Below are positions 44,821-56,897 of a stretch of DNA of 64,000 bases, in pieces. The position numbers and the translations under genes were made by a program. The stretch lies in the NCBI RefSeq assembly GCF_028502605.1, contig NW_026611593.1:1116001-1180000 (forward strand), written 5' to 3'. The stretch comes from Trichoderma breve. Lineage: Eukaryota > Ascomycota > Sordariomycetes > Hypocreales > Hypocreaceae. The notes under the pieces are model-generated. The model was not told the DNA's origin and ran no database searches. It worked only from the letters and a program-made list of their open reading frames with translations. Within the stretch, counting starts at the first letter, position 1. Each line of letters opens with the position of its first letter.

Positions 44821-47800
44821 ATGCCCGAGACCGCGTCGCCAGACCATGTTATCCTCGACGCGGACTCTCTGGCTGCCTCATCAGCAGACGCACCCCTAAA
44901 CACTCACGCCAGTGACGCGCCGCCCGTCGAGCCCGAGGATCGGGAAGCTGCCGTCGAATCTCAGGCGAATGGCCATGCCCAGCACGACGCGACGCCGGCT
45001 CAGGCAAATGGCCACGTGCTGCAGCAAGCGGAAGCCATGGACGACGCTCGTCTCGACGACAGCGAACGGCCTGCGAAGAGACAGAGGACCCGGAATGCGA
45101 CGCCGCCGCCGCCGGCTATTCGCAAGCTGAAGCCCATCTCGCCACCGTGGAAGAAGATCGAGGCTGACGGCCCAACATCGTACACTGAGAACGGGCGGCG
45201 CAAATCCGGTCGTATCAATAATTCGTTGCCCATCCCGGCCGAGCCGTCCAACCTGAATCCGAAGCGCAATACTAGACATTCTATGAATGGATCGACAGGA
45301 AGCACGCCCAAGGAGAGCTCGATGACTAATGGCAAAACAAGCAAGATGGCAGGAGGCAACGCATCCAAGCAGAAGCCCTCGGGCAAGGCCACGCCAGCCA
45401 GCACCACGGCGTCCGAATCGAACTCGAGATACGCTTCCAGACGAGGCGCTGCTCCAGAGCCCAGGTCATCTTCACGACTCACACGCCGACGAACTCCCTC
45501 ACCTCCGCCACAATCCCTCAGACACTCCACGCGCACACGAAGAACACGGCTCAGTGATGTGTCTGCTGCGGCTGAACAAGATGCTGGCGGCAACATCACT
45601 AAGCATAATACCTTTGAAAGCTCCGGCAAGTCACCTCGAGTTAAGCTGAGGGTCTCATCTCGGCTCGGTGTGATTCCGCTGGTTCATCCGGACCAGGTTC
45701 GCAAACGACCACGCATTGGGACTGACTTTGACGATTTCTGGACTCGAGCGGGAGATATTCCGGTAGAAGATGGCGGCCTCATGGCCTCTGAGGATGGGCC
45801 ACCGTATACAGACGAAATGGCACAGAATGATGCACGCATAGTTCTCCGCATTGAGAGGGAGGTCGAGCCGGGTGGGCTTCTTTCGATGCAACGCTGCTCC
45901 CTATTCGTGCCTGAAGGAGAAGAGGAGCCACCAAGGCAATGGGCTCGACAAGACCATATGACAAAAGCTGCTGCCAACTTTCGAAAGCTCATGGTAGTAG
46001 AACAACAGCGCCATCGATCAACAGCCAAAAAGCTTGCCGAAGCCTGTCGTGAAGAATGGCTAAGGCGCCAACCCAAATCTGCCGAAGAGATAGAATCGGA
46101 AGCAAGGGCCTTGTGGCTAACACGGTATCGGGTTGTTCTCAAATCTCTCACTGGTACTTGGGATAATGTACGTGCAGAGGTTAACAGACGGCGATTGGCA
46201 CAATGGGAGGCGGAAGAGCAAAAAAGAGTCAAAGCCGCGCTTAACCAGGCCGTCAGTCTATCGGAGCAGAAATTGCAGGCTCGCCGCGCCGGAGGCATGG
46301 ATTCTGAATCTCTTTTCGACGAGGATGATGGCTTTGATGATCTGAGCGACAGCGCTAGCGACGATGACGGAGACGAAGACGGATCTCGTCTGTCTTCCAC
46401 AGAGACTGATGGAGGCAGCGGCGACGGCGATGATAGCGATATGATGTCTTCTTCCGAAGACGAAGACGAAGAAGATCAGAAAGACGTGGCAGACGAGGGC
46501 CTCACACAGGAACAGCTACGAGCGAAATACGCCAATATACCTGACCTGAAAATACCTAAGAAAGCAGAATCAATTGCCGAGAACACGAGCCAAAGCCCTG
46601 GCAACGCAGGAGAGTCAGACGCTGAGACCAGTGATGAATCAGTGGATATGGATGACGATTTAGGATCTAGTGATTTTGATGGTAGTGGCGAGTCTGGGGA
46701 TGAGGGGTCAACAGATGAGTCGGGATCTGAAGAAGAGGCCAGTGGTCTGCTGGGACTCTTTTTTGGAAAATCAGAGCTGAAAGAAATGAAGAAAATCGAG
46801 ACCAAGGCTGAAAGTCCCGAAAACGGCGAGACGAGCGGTCAAACTGATGCACCCGAGCCGGAAATCGCACAGCCAGATGTTGAGATGGAGGATGAGGAGG
46901 ATGAGGATGAAATGTCGCTTGTCCGCCACCCCGATTCTATCAATGGTGATGGCGCAGATGATAACGGAAATGGTGCTAATAATACGGTGGAAACCAAGCC
47001 GAATGGCGTGGAAAGCGGAACGGAACATGATGATGAAAGCAAAGAGCCTAGAATTCCTTCAGACCATGTCGACGTTGATACAGAAAACGTTGATACAGAA
47101 AACGTTGATCAGGACATAGCGATGACAGATGCTCCAGAGACTACAGCCAGCGATGTGCCAAAGTCGGAAGAGCCTACAAGCACAGCAACTTCAGAGAAAT
47201 ACGCCCATCCAGAAACAGGGGCTACGGATGTCCATTCTGATACCTCACCGAGTACATCACTCACAACAACCATGGACACCAAGTTAGAATCGAAGCAATC
47301 CGATAGCGAAGTATCGCCGCTGAAAGAGACTGTACCGGTAGAGTCACCCACCACCGTGGCCCGAGTCTCAACACCTCAATCCGCAGCCCAAGTTCCAACA
47401 CCTCAATCCACGGCCCATAAAATAGAAGTTCCGTTCCTCCTGCGGGGGACACTACGCGAGTACCAAAGACAAGGCCTCGACTGGCTGGCTGGCCTGTATG
47501 CAAACAATACCAATGGCATCCTGGCAGACGAGATGGGTCTGGGCAAAACGATCCAGACCATTGCGCTATTAGCGCATCTTGCCTGTCGTCACGAAGTCTG
47601 GGGTCCTCACCTGGTCATTGTGCCCACCAGTGTAATGCTCAACTGGGAAATGGAATTCAAGAAATGGTGTCCTGGCTTCAAGATACTTGCCTACTACGGC
47701 TCTCAAGAGGAGCGGAAGAGGAAACGCCAAGGCTGGAACAACGACGATGTTTGGAACGTCTGCGTTACTTCATATCAGTTGGTGCTTCAAGACCAACAGG

Positions 47801-50106
47801 TGTTTAGGCGACGCCGATGGCACTATATGATTCTTGACGAAGCACACAATATCAAGAACTTTAAGTCACAGCGATGGCAGACGCTGCTAGGGTTTAACAC
47901 ACATTCACGCCTGCTCCTCACAGGAACTCCGCTTCAAAATAATTTAACCGAGCTGTGGTCGCTGTTGTTTTTCCTTATGCCTGCGGAGAACGGCGTCGGG
48001 GGATTTGCAGATTTGCAAGAGTTTCATGACTGGTTTCGCAAACCTGAATCACAGATCTTGGAGAACGGGAGAGACCAAATGGATGACGAAGCCAAGGCCA
48101 TCATTGCAAAGCTGCACAAGGTTCTGCGACCGTATCTTCTCAGACGTCTCAAAGCGGACGTGGAGAAGCAAATGCCCGCCAAATACGAACATGTCGAATT
48201 CTGCCGACTTTCAAAGCGCCAACGTGAACTGTACGATGGCTTCCTAGCACGCAGCGAGACGAGAGATACGCTGGCATCCGGCAATTACCTCTCCATTATC
48301 AACTGTTTGATGCAGCTGCGCAAAGTCTGCAACCATCCTGACCTGTTTGTAGACCGTCCCATCATGACATCCTTCCGCATGCGCAAATCTATAGTCGCGG
48401 ACTATCAGGATACGGTGAGAGTTGTGCAGCGGTCTTTGGTTGCAGACAGCCCCATGAGCACTGTCAACTTGGGTTTTCTCAACCTAGTGCCCACTCAGCA
48501 TGAGCATCTATCTACCACGAAGGCGGATAGTGTAGCCCAACTGAGCTCCCACCGCGTCCTCATGGATCTTAGAGAGGCTCAGAAATGCCGAGCTCAAAAT
48601 GCCTACACAACCCTCGACCCGGCTACGGTAGAGTCGAATATTGCCTATGTTGAGAGTGCTGCCCGGTGGGGCCGCTTCGAGGAACTGCAACACTGCGTCT
48701 ACCTCAACGCCCTTCGTCGGCAACAAAGGCCGATATATGGCAGCAACGTCATAAGCTTGCTGAACATCAACGCCCATGACCGTCTACGCAAGCCCCGGCC
48801 TAGAGTTCCCCGAAAAATTATGGAGTGGTTCGATTCCGACTCGGCCTTTGTACAGGCACTAACTCCATCCCTCGAACAAAGAGCTGATAGCTTCAAGACT
48901 GCCATCGAAAAATTCTCCTGCGTCACGCCCGCGGTGGTGACTCGGGACTTTAACCAGCTTATTCTGGGTCGAAAGGGTGTGGAGGCATTTACCGATGAAG
49001 ACCTCAAGCTATCAGCACCGGTGCGATGGGCGCCTTTTATGCCCAAGCAACCCCCTGCAGACCCTTGGCACGAGGCTCGAATGCGTCTCACCATCCAGTT
49101 TCCCGATAAGCGTCTTCTTCAGTACGACTGCGGCAAACTGCAGGCACTAGACAAGTTGCTGCGCAAGCTGCAGGCTGGCGGCCACCGCGCCCTCATCTTT
49201 ACCCAAATGACAAAAGTCCTCGACATCCTAGAGCAATTCTTAAATATTCACGGGCACAAGTACCTCCGACTAGATGGTGCTACCAAAGTCGAGCAGCGCC
49301 AAATCTTGACAGATCGGTTCAACCATGATTCACGCATTCTCTGCTTCATCCTGTCCACTCGATCAGGAGGTCTGGGCATCAATCTTACGGGCGCAGACAC
49401 AGTCATCTTTTACGACCAGGATTGGAATCCGGCCATGGACAAACAGTGTCAGGACCGATGTCATCGTATCGGCCAAACGCGTGACGTGCACATCTACCGT
49501 CTCGTAAGCGAGCACACTATCGAGGCGAATATTCTTCGTAAAGCATCACAAAAGCAGATGCTTGACGATGTAGTTATTCAGGAGGGCGAGTTTAACACGG
49601 ATTCGTTCAACCGCCCCTCAGTCAGAGATGTCCTTGGCGAGAAGGTGGATTTTATGAGCGAAGGCGTTGCTGCGGCAGATGCCGCTCTTGATCTAGTCCT
49701 TGGCGGATCGGAAAGCAGCAATGATCAGCGCCGTGTTGGTCGCGTTTTTGAGCAAGCGGAAGACAAAGAAGATGTCGCCGCCGCACGCGTGGCAGAGAAG
49801 GAGATATTGGCCGACGATGCTGACTTTACGGAAAAGGCTGGTGGAGCTACCTCTGGCACCTCGACAGCACGCCAAGGGACGCCAGCAGGCAAGTCTATCT
49901 TTGAAGGGGGCATTGGAATACTAGATGGGCCAGTCGAGCCCGGTATCGACGTAATTGAGGAGTATAACGCTTGGGGCGGACGAATGGGCAACGTTGATGA
50001 CTATATGCTTTCTATCATGACCGAGGAGTTGAAACACACGAAACTGGAGCTGCCAAAGGATAAGAAGAAGGGCAAGAAGAAGGGCAAAGACACGAGGAAA
50101 CGATAA
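44821..50106 (+). CDS. SWR1: SWR1 chromatin-remodelling ATPase
   Basis: 1761 residues in one exon. The N-terminus is disordered and basic. An HSA helix (about 365-450; QDHMTKAAANFRKLMVVEQQ) would bind actin-related proteins. A long acidic D/E/S-rich region (about 490-860) would contact H2A.Z-H2B; QEQLRAKYANIPDL lies within it. The SNF2 ATPase starts near 874: motif I DEMGLGKT (903-910), DEAH (1006-1009), a roughly 300-residue insertion typical of SWR1/INO80, and motif VI QDRCHRIGQTR (from 1544). The C-terminus ends in a Lys-rich tail. The complex exchanges H2A for H2A.Z in promoter nucleosomes. Length and all motifs fit; the absence of introns over 5.3 kb is notable but not unusual for this gene. 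Confidence 0.96.
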   Translation: MPETASPDHVILDADSLAASSADAPLNTHASDAPPVEPEDREAAVESQANGHAQHDATPAQANGHVLQQAEAMDDARLDDSERPAKRQRTRNATPPPPAIRKLKPISPPWKKIEADGPTSYTENGRRKSGRINNSLPIPAEPSNLNPKRNTRHSMNGSTGSTPKESSMTNGKTSKMAGGNASKQKPSGKATPASTTASESNSRYASRRGAAPEPRSSSRLTRRRTPSPPPQSLRHSTRTRRTRLSDVSAAAEQDAGGNITKHNTFESSGKSPRVKLRVSSRLGVIPLVHPDQVRKRPRIGTDFDDFWTRAGDIPVEDGGLMASEDGPPYTDEMAQNDARIVLRIEREVEPGGLLSMQRCSLFVPEGEEEPPRQWARQDHMTKAAANFRKLMVVEQQRHRSTAKKLAEACREEWLRRQPKSAEEIESEARALWLTRYRVVLKSLTGTWDNVRAEVNRRRLAQWEAEEQKRVKAALNQAVSLSEQKLQARRAGGMDSESLFDEDDGFDDLSDSASDDDGDEDGSRLSSTETDGGSGDGDDSDMMSSSEDEDEEDQKDVADEGLTQEQLRAKYANIPDLKIPKKAESIAENTSQSPGNAGESDAETSDESVDMDDDLGSSDFDGSGESGDEGSTDESGSEEEASGLLGLFFGKSELKEMKKIETKAESPENGETSGQTDAPEPEIAQPDVEMEDEEDEDEMSLVRHPDSINGDGADDNGNGANNTVETKPNGVESGTEHDDESKEPRIPSDHVDVDTENVDTENVDQDIAMTDAPETTASDVPKSEEPTSTATSEKYAHPETGATDVHSDTSPSTSLTTTMDTKLESKQSDSEVSPLKETVPVESPTTVARVSTPQSAAQVPTPQSTAHKIEVPFLLRGTLREYQRQGLDWLAGLYANNTNGILADEMGLGKTIQTIALLAHLACRHEVWGPHLVIVPTSVMLNWEMEFKKWCPGFKILAYYGSQEERKRKRQGWNNDDVWNVCVTSYQLVLQDQQVFRRRRWHYMILDEAHNIKNFKSQRWQTLLGFNTHSRLLLTGTPLQNNLTELWSLLFFLMPAENGVGGFADLQEFHDWFRKPESQILENGRDQMDDEAKAIIAKLHKVLRPYLLRRLKADVEKQMPAKYEHVEFCRLSKRQRELYDGFLARSETRDTLASGNYLSIINCLMQLRKVCNHPDLFVDRPIMTSFRMRKSIVADYQDTVRVVQRSLVADSPMSTVNLGFLNLVPTQHEHLSTTKADSVAQLSSHRVLMDLREAQKCRAQNAYTTLDPATVESNIAYVESAARWGRFEELQHCVYLNALRRQQRPIYGSNVISLLNINAHDRLRKPRPRVPRKIMEWFDSDSAFVQALTPSLEQRADSFKTAIEKFSCVTPAVVTRDFNQLILGRKGVEAFTDEDLKLSAPVRWAPFMPKQPPADPWHEARMRLTIQFPDKRLLQYDCGKLQALDKLLRKLQAGGHRALIFTQMTKVLDILEQFLNIHGHKYLRLDGATKVEQRQILTDRFNHDSRILCFILSTRSGGLGINLTGADTVIFYDQDWNPAMDKQCQDRCHRIGQTRDVHIYRLVSEHTIEANILRKASQKQMLDDVVIQEGEFNTDSFNRPSVRDVLGEKVDFMSEGVAAADAALDLVLGGSESSNDQRRVGRVFEQAEDKEDVAAARVAEKEILADDADFTEKAGGATSGTSTARQGTPAGKSIFEGGIGILDGPVEPGIDVIEEYNAWGGRMGNVDDYMLSIMTEELKHTKLELPKDKKKGKKKGKDTRKR

Positions 50107-51544
50107 TAGCGGACGCACCTCAGCTGTTGTCAAACGAGTATTGTGGTTGGATTCACTACCATCCAATGTAATCTCAGCATTGTGTATAAGTACGGTACCA
50201 TGGTTTTGTTGTGTTGTAAGTTACAATAGTGTTCGAGGGAGACATCATTGCGCGTGTTTTAAAAAAAAAAATGGTGGGGGACATTATCATGACGAGGGAG
50301 TTTGGGGTTTTCAAAAGGCGATAGCAGGTTGATTACTAGGTTTAGATTTGGTGGGCACAGGCACTGCCATTGGAAATGCGCATAAATCGAATAATCTCCC
50401 ATGACTTTGATCTCGTCCCTTCTTGTATTTGTTTGTTTGTCTGAAGCACTGCTACCCTATATTAAAGGATAGAATAATAATAGTTGGCTTTCCCTTTTCA
50501 AGATCTATATGATTATATGAGTATTACACAATGCTGTTGGTAAACTTGTCTCTTCTGGGATTGGTTCAGCTGACATGGTTGTAAATTGTCGTCCGGACTG
50601 TCTTGGTTGTTGACTCGTTAGTCGTGATCAGCAGGAGGCTGCTATCAAAATCCTGTACCTTGGTCTATTTGAAACAGCCAGTATATTAATCCCAGACAGA
50701 AATGTACCAAGGAATGGAAGTCATCAAGTTGACTCTGATTGGATCATCGGTGTCGACAATGGCAATGATAGTAGTACTGTAAATAATTCTCGTCCAAGCC
50801 ACTGATCGAATGTTCGTATATGCACGATATCATCACCGAGGCTCATTCTCTATCCCTGGCGCTTTTTAGTGCAAAAGCTAGACCAGTACAATGACACGCG
50901 CACATGTTGCGGCTGCAGAAGATGTCACAGCGCATCTGGGGCCCCACTTGGGACTAACTTGGCCAGCACAATGAGCTCTGCCTTGGAGTGGACGGAGAGG
51001 CTGAAGTACCGGTACCTGGTTGAGTCGGAGCATTTACAGACTCGGAGTTACAGGCTGTTGCATAGAACACGGCAAGACGGGTTGATTGTATGCACAACAT
51101 CAAGTCCATTTTTTTTTTTTTTAACGTTCGTACCTGTCCTTACCATGCTTCTTACCTAGTATTTGTGCGGGATTAGCAGTGGAATACGAGTTTGGTAGTA
51201 CCAGGTACATTGGAGATGCTGAGAATGGCGGGAACTGGGGAATGCACTGCAAGGTACGAGCATGGAGCACCTCTACGTGTGCCTGGCACTCAGAGTCCAA
51301 GTACCGCTACCTCTGTGGCGTTGTGGCACCACGCGTAAGGCAGTCCGAGTGCTCGTACGGGCGGCTTACGGGGGGCCATTACGGAGTTACAGGCACTCTG
51401 GCTTAGGGCCAGCCAGACACGCTCTGCCTCTCTGCGCTGTGCTCCAGGGCTGCCAAATGCTGCAGAACGGAACGGCCATCAGTATCAGTCAGCCCCCCCC
51501 CAGCAGGTCCAGCTCAGGTCCAAAGTCACCGTCACGGACCCCCC
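50107..51544. other. Intergenic region
   Basis: About 1.4 kb between SWR1 and the kinase gene. A T14 run lies at about 51109-51122; the second half is GTAC-rich (for example the palindrome GTACCGGTAC near 51006). ORFs at 50869-51159 and 51179-51406 lack features. No gene supported. Confidence 0.55.
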
Positions 51545-54500
51545 ATGTCGAAATTTCCCAATCCATCCTCGCCTTTGCAGACAATTTCGCTTCATCTTAA
51601 TGCGACCGATGCCCAGCGGGGAAGCGTCTCGTCCTCCATCTCGCCATTCGACGCGCCAATTCGGCCTCTTGCCACCGCGATCTCGCCCTCGGAGCCATCG
51701 TCGAATGCATTGACGCCGCCAGAGGCTGAGCCGGAGCCTGACCCCGAGCCCGACGCCGCAGACACGGACAACGACACGCAAAGGGGGCGAGACGGAGACG
51801 TTGACGTCGTCCCCTGTGGTTGACGGACACGGACACCGACGCCGGATTCTAAGGGCCTTGTGCATCTCCATTCCTGGCGTCAAGAGAGCTCGCGCTGCTG
51901 GCGCACGACGACGAGGCATGCAGACGGCAAAGGGGAAGGCCGAGGCGCAGGGACGGAAGGCCAAGGTGGGTTTATTCAAGATCTGAGAGGCGGACGAAAT
52001 GGAAAACATGGGGAGGTAGCTAACAGAAGCTGGTGTTTTAGCTTGCGACTTCCTACCAGGAGCTCTTGGAGTGAGTTTTCCCCCCATCTCCATCCAGACT
52101 TGCGTCTCTCTGGGATCTCTCCCCTGACTGACATGCCACTTTCTGCAGCGAATTCTCGAGCACCGACCTCAAGTCCGTCGGCAACTATACTCTTGGCCGC
52201 CTGATTGGCAAAGGCTCCTTTGGCAAAGTCTATTTGGCCTCCCACAAACTCACAAATGGCTCCAAGGTCAGTGCTTCTTTATCGTTGGCGGTCCTATTGA
52301 GTTGTCCTCCGACTAACGGCGCTGTTTGCTTAGGTCGTCTTGAAGTCGGCGAATCGAACCGACTCGAACCTGGCCCGCGAGATCCACCATCACAGACAAT
52401 TCGTCCACCCCCATATCGCAAGATTGTATGAGGTGATTGTGACGGAGAACTTGGTGTGGATGGTCCTGGAGTACTGTGCAGGTAAAGTTTCGATGGATCG
52501 CTTGGTACTCTCTTGGATGTGAACTAACAGGCTTGCGCTTTTGTAGGGGATGAATTGTACAACTACCTCCTCGACCATGGCCCGCTTCCTATGCCAAAGG
52601 TGCAAAAGATTTTTGCCCAACTAGTCGGCGCCGTCAGCTATGTTCACATGCAGTCTTGTGTTCATCGCGATCTCAAGCTCGAAAATATCCTCTTCGATAC
52701 GCACGAAAACGTCAAGCTTGTCGACTTTGGCTTTACCAGAGAATATGAAGGCCGAACAAATCATTTGCAGACCTTTTGCGGAACAATATGCTACTCTGCG
52801 CCTGAAATGTTGAAGGGGGAAAAGTATGCTGGTGAAAAGGTGGACGTCTGGAGCTTGGGTATCATTCTATACGCCTTGCTCTGTGGAGAGCTACCTTTTG
52901 ACGACGACGACGACAACATAACCCGAACTAAGATTCTCACCGAAGAACCAACCTATCCCGAACACTTTCCTACAGAGGCAATTCCTCTTATCAAATCCCT
53001 CCTGTCGAAGCGGCCTCTTCTCCGACCATCACTTCCAGAAATTCTAGCTCATCCTTTTCTCGCAGAGCACGCACCGGCGCAGCAAGCTATTCTCGAAACA
53101 AAGGCCTTGCCCCCATTCTCTACTCTGCTGGAGAAAGACTGCCTACACCGCATGCGTAGTGCTGGTGTGGACACCGACTCGGTTATTGAAAGTGTACTTG
53201 CACAAAAGTGTGATGCCCTGGCTGGATGGTGGACGTTGCTGCTCGAAAAAGAGGAACGAAAGATGCGCCGGAGGGAAAGAAAGAGGAAAGAAAGAGAGAA
53301 CGACAAGAGCCTGCATAGGATATCAGTGGCTTCAAGTCGTTTTGAGCGAATGCTGCAGGATGTCGATGAAGACGGCGGTCTGACGAAGCAGTTTATCAAA
53401 TTAGGAGACCCAGCAATGCCCAGAGCTCGAGGAAGACCAGATCGGAGAAGCGCTCACTACTATGACCTGGCTATCGCCGACATGTCTTACTTTACTGCCG
53501 AAGGCAGTCGTTCAAATGGCCCGCAGACTCCAGACGAAAATGGCCGCCATCGTTCTATTGACAGCCACTCGATTCGCTCAGTCTCGACGACGCGCAACTA
53601 CCGGCCAATTCCACCGCCCAAGGAAGGCATTTTACGCAGCGCCAGGTCTCGGGGATCGACACTGCATCTCGTCACCACGACCGAGTCGCTTGGCCTGGGT
53701 GACCACAGCGCTCCACCAAGCTCTCAACAGCAGGATGACAATAGCTTACAGAAGGCCAAGAAGAGGCCTAGCCAGGCCATCATTGCTCACTGGAAAAACT
53801 GGACTCATTGGTTTATCGAGAACACGACTAGAAGGCGGCGTGGGCATGAAAGGCGCACGAGTCGAAGTGTGCCCGACTTGCATAAGAAAGAAGGCAGCAC
53901 CAAAAGCAGCAATGATGCCAGTCCCAGGCCACAAACCAGCAAATACCCAAACACGAATTCCCTAGGACCAAACGCTACCGCTCCCCTCCCCAAGGGGGTC
54001 GTGGCAAACGGACACCTGGCCAAGGCTAACGGATCATCTAGCTACGGCTCTCTTCGAGGAAGTGTAAGCGGGCCGGTAGCGACACCAACATCTCAGCAAC
54101 CGTTGAGACCTCGGATCGCCACTTCACAAGCTTATAAACGCCAGTCACTATCGCCATCTCCGCTAACACCCCGAGGTACTGCTGCCCGGCGTTCGTCGGC
54201 AGGCTTGCGGGGGAGAAAATCGACATCATCTTCCGTGTCCTCTGTTCGATCAATGCACCACCATCATCACACGCACTCCAAGGCATCTTCCACCAGTTCT
54301 ACCGGCTCCGTGTCAACGTCTAAAACGCCGTTAGGCCGTGGACACTCGCCTCATCACTCAGTCAAAGTTCTGCCTGCGACGCCCACGGGCACAGCATTCC
54401 CTTCCAACATTCGCCTCGTCCGCATGCCACCTGCTCCGCCGGTGAACTCGTACAATGAAGGTATGCCGACGCAAGCTCCTGGATCACCTAACCCCTTTGC

Positions 54501-54888
54501 CTCAGGCGTCATGTTTGCGAAGCGAAAGAAGAACCTCTTCAAAGGCCCGGCCCTCAGTTTCGGAGCCTCCCATGGAGCAGTACGGAATGCGTCCGCTGGC
54601 CCCCATTCTCACTCTCGCAGTGGCAGCGCCTCAGGATTGGGACGCCGTTCTGGAGAGATTACTATTCAGGAGGAAGATGAAGACCACATGGGTGGCCTTG
54701 ATGAAGAGGAAGAGGAAATCGAGGAGGTGGATGCGTTTGGCCCCGTGATTGGTGGCCCGGGGGAGATTATTGAGGAGCAGATCCTTGAAGACGAAGCGAC
54801 AACTCCGACGGCAGAGAGGCACCCGACGGCAGAGATACACAGCCCTTCTTCGACAATCTCTCCCAGAAACACTACTATACTCGCATAA
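51545..54888 (+). CDS. CAMK/AMPK-like serine/threonine kinase, frame broken in exon 1
   Basis: Exons 51545..51965, 52042..52070, 52149..52266, 52334..52481, 52547..54888. Exon 1 is 421 nt, one base too long: the frame from the ATG at 51545 hits TGA unless one G of the G5 run at 51783-51787 is dropped, which would give 1018 residues. Without that, the first usable ATG is 51918. The kinase domain is complete: glycine loop IGKGSFGKVY, VVLK lysine (about 193), HRDLKLEN (278-285), DFG (298-300), CGTICYSAPE. An RRRERKRKE basic region and a long Ser/Pro-rich disordered tail with MHHHHHTHS and acidic EEEEIEEVD stretches follow. It resembles the fungal KIN4/Ppk9-like kinases, but the subfamily is uncertain. 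Likely cytoplasmic or cortical; substrates unknown. Confidence 0.85.
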
Positions 54889-55495
54889 TGTCGCTTGTTG
54901 AACGAAAAAGAGACGAACGAGCTCAATTTTCAACTTCGAATCGAAACGGACTGCTTGAAATAAAGATGGCAGATGCGTAATACAGCATTAAACGTGGAAC
55001 ATATCCAAAGGCAGATGTGTTCCCGATGAGATCCAACGAGATCCCTCACCTAACCCCTATTTTATCTCTATTTTAATTTTTCTTCTTCTATTATTGTTTT
55101 AGTGAGCCCACGTTGGCGAGGAATGGACTAGGTCGCTACTGTATATTTGCAAAAAAAATCTTCTTGTCTTTGCTACTACGGGTCGATTGTTCAGTTTGTA
55201 ACAAAACAACATGCTCCCTTTTTATATGTACTATACCCACCGTGGTCATGGATATCTACGTTGTATTCCCTTACGACTTAGACTTTGAGCAAAGCTAGAA
55301 TTTCGAAAGTCGATAGAAACAAATTTCCTTGGTTGTTTTCTTTTACAAGATGTATTACTTTTTTTTTGTGTGTTTTCATTTAATTATATGATGATTGCTC
55401 CAAAAGAGGTCGCTCTAATAGTGATGCTTGTACTCCAAATAGTGGGCGGTAGGAAGAAAAAAAGATTATTTTGAAACTTCTTTTACTGGGTAAAC
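54889..55495. other. Convergent 3' intergenic region
   Basis: 607 bp between the converging kinase and ILM1 genes. AT-rich with T runs; no gene. Confidence 0.6.
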
Positions 55496-56197
55496 TTATA
55501 AGGTTTGCCTTTCTCGTTCCTCCTGCTTTCTCATCTTTTCGACGAGGACGGAGCGCTCTTCTCGCAGGGTAATCCATGTCCAGAACCAGGCCATCATTTC
55601 GACAAACATGAATGCGAAGAGAAGTCTGTTGTGTAAATGGTCGGTACCCGATCCAGATGCTTTGTAAGAGGTGTTTGGGCGTCTTGTCGATGAAGAAGAA
55701 GAAGAGGAGGAGGAGAATAATATTGACGAGGGGCCGAAAGCGTAGGAGTAGGCGACGAGGAGCATGGAGAGGAAGAAGCGGAGTGGAGCTGTAGCGATTG
55801 ATGCTGTCAGTAAAATAGTTCTTGGGATAAGGAGAGAGAGAGGGAGATGGAGAGAGGGCGAACCTTGAGTGCCCCAGTAGTAGAAGGCGCTGAATTCCTC
55901 GGGCATGGACAGTGAGACGAGGTCGCTGATGCCGGAGAAGGCGAGGATGACGGACAGGAGGGCTAGCGCTGGGCTTGGGACGTCGAAGCCGCGAACTTCG
56001 GGCTGGTACAAGTTGCAACGTTAGATGGGTGAACGGATGGGGGGATTGAGAGGATTTACCATGTTCATGCTTTCTCCTAGAACAAAGACGATTGCCTGGT
56101 CTGCTACCGTCTTGGGCTTGAAGAGGAAGAAGTAGGCTAGGGTGAGGTGGAAGAGGGAGATGGAGGTGATGATTGTGGTGGACGATATGAGAGCCAT
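55496..56197 (-). CDS. ILM1: ILM1-family membrane protein
   Basis: Complement join 55496..55788, 55864..56002, 56060..56197, giving 189 residues. The introns are 57 nt (GTAAAT/CCAG) and 75 nt (GTTCGC/ACAG). Four hydrophobic helices are visible: ISLFHLTLAYFFLF, ALALLSVILAFSGISDLVSL, LRFFLSMLLVAYSYAF and LFAFMFVEMMAWFWTWITL. TVADQAIVFVLGESMNM, MPEEFSAFYYWGTQAP and ITLREER are hallmarks of ILM1. In yeast, loss of Ilm1 raises loss of mitochondrial DNA and the protein is ER-associated; its molecular function is unknown. A poly-serine stretch (S10) in the third loop is species-specific. The 75-nt intron is stop-free and in phase. Confidence 0.9.
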
Positions 56198-56897
56198 TGT
56201 GGGCGAGTTTTGCGACCTATGGGGTCTGCTGCGGAGGAGATTATTTTGGTGTTTGTTTGTTATCGGATTGTGTAGTTGAGCATGCGAGACGTCGAGATTT
56301 TGGGGGGTTGTTTCCGAGACTCCGTACTCCGTATACGTGGCACGAGTTTTGTCTTTTTCAGCAGTCGTTTTATTTTCGCGGCGTGTTTCGAGTGAATGCT
56401 AGGGAAAAAGCATATTCCTCTTCTCTATGGAGAGTAGGTAGAAGTTTCGGAGCGGGGAAGTAGAAGAGACGGGCCTTTTTTGTTGAAGTCGAAACAAAGA
56501 GACCATGTGGTTTGGATTTGGCATCACATGCTCGAGTGCCTATAAAGGGTGAAAGAAGGTATGGGAAGCTTTGTTGAGCTTATCGATTGGAGCTTGGACT
56601 TGGATGGATGTGGCGCTGCGGGTGTGGCGCATTGGATGATGATGTGGGGTTTTAGGTTGAATAGAGAGGAAGACGGAAGTGAATACGGAGCGAGCTATTA
56701 TGGAAATGGATTGAGCTGTATGAGCTGAAGTATGGAGCCGTGCTGATTCTGATTCTCCTTGATTTGGGATTTCATTGATTGCTTATCTTAACTTTACCAG
56801 TGTTGAGCTGTAGACTATCAGCTGCCTGAATCACACCCGACTCTATTCCTCATCTGTCTCAACCAACTCAACAGACATCAGCCTCACCATCGCCATC
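56198..56897. promoter_or_regulatory. Shared divergent promoter ILM1/GGTase I beta
   Basis: 700 bp between two outward-facing starts. No TATA box was noticed; GGAG/GAGG-rich on the ILM1 side and C-rich close to the GGTase ATG. No gene. Confidence 0.45.
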
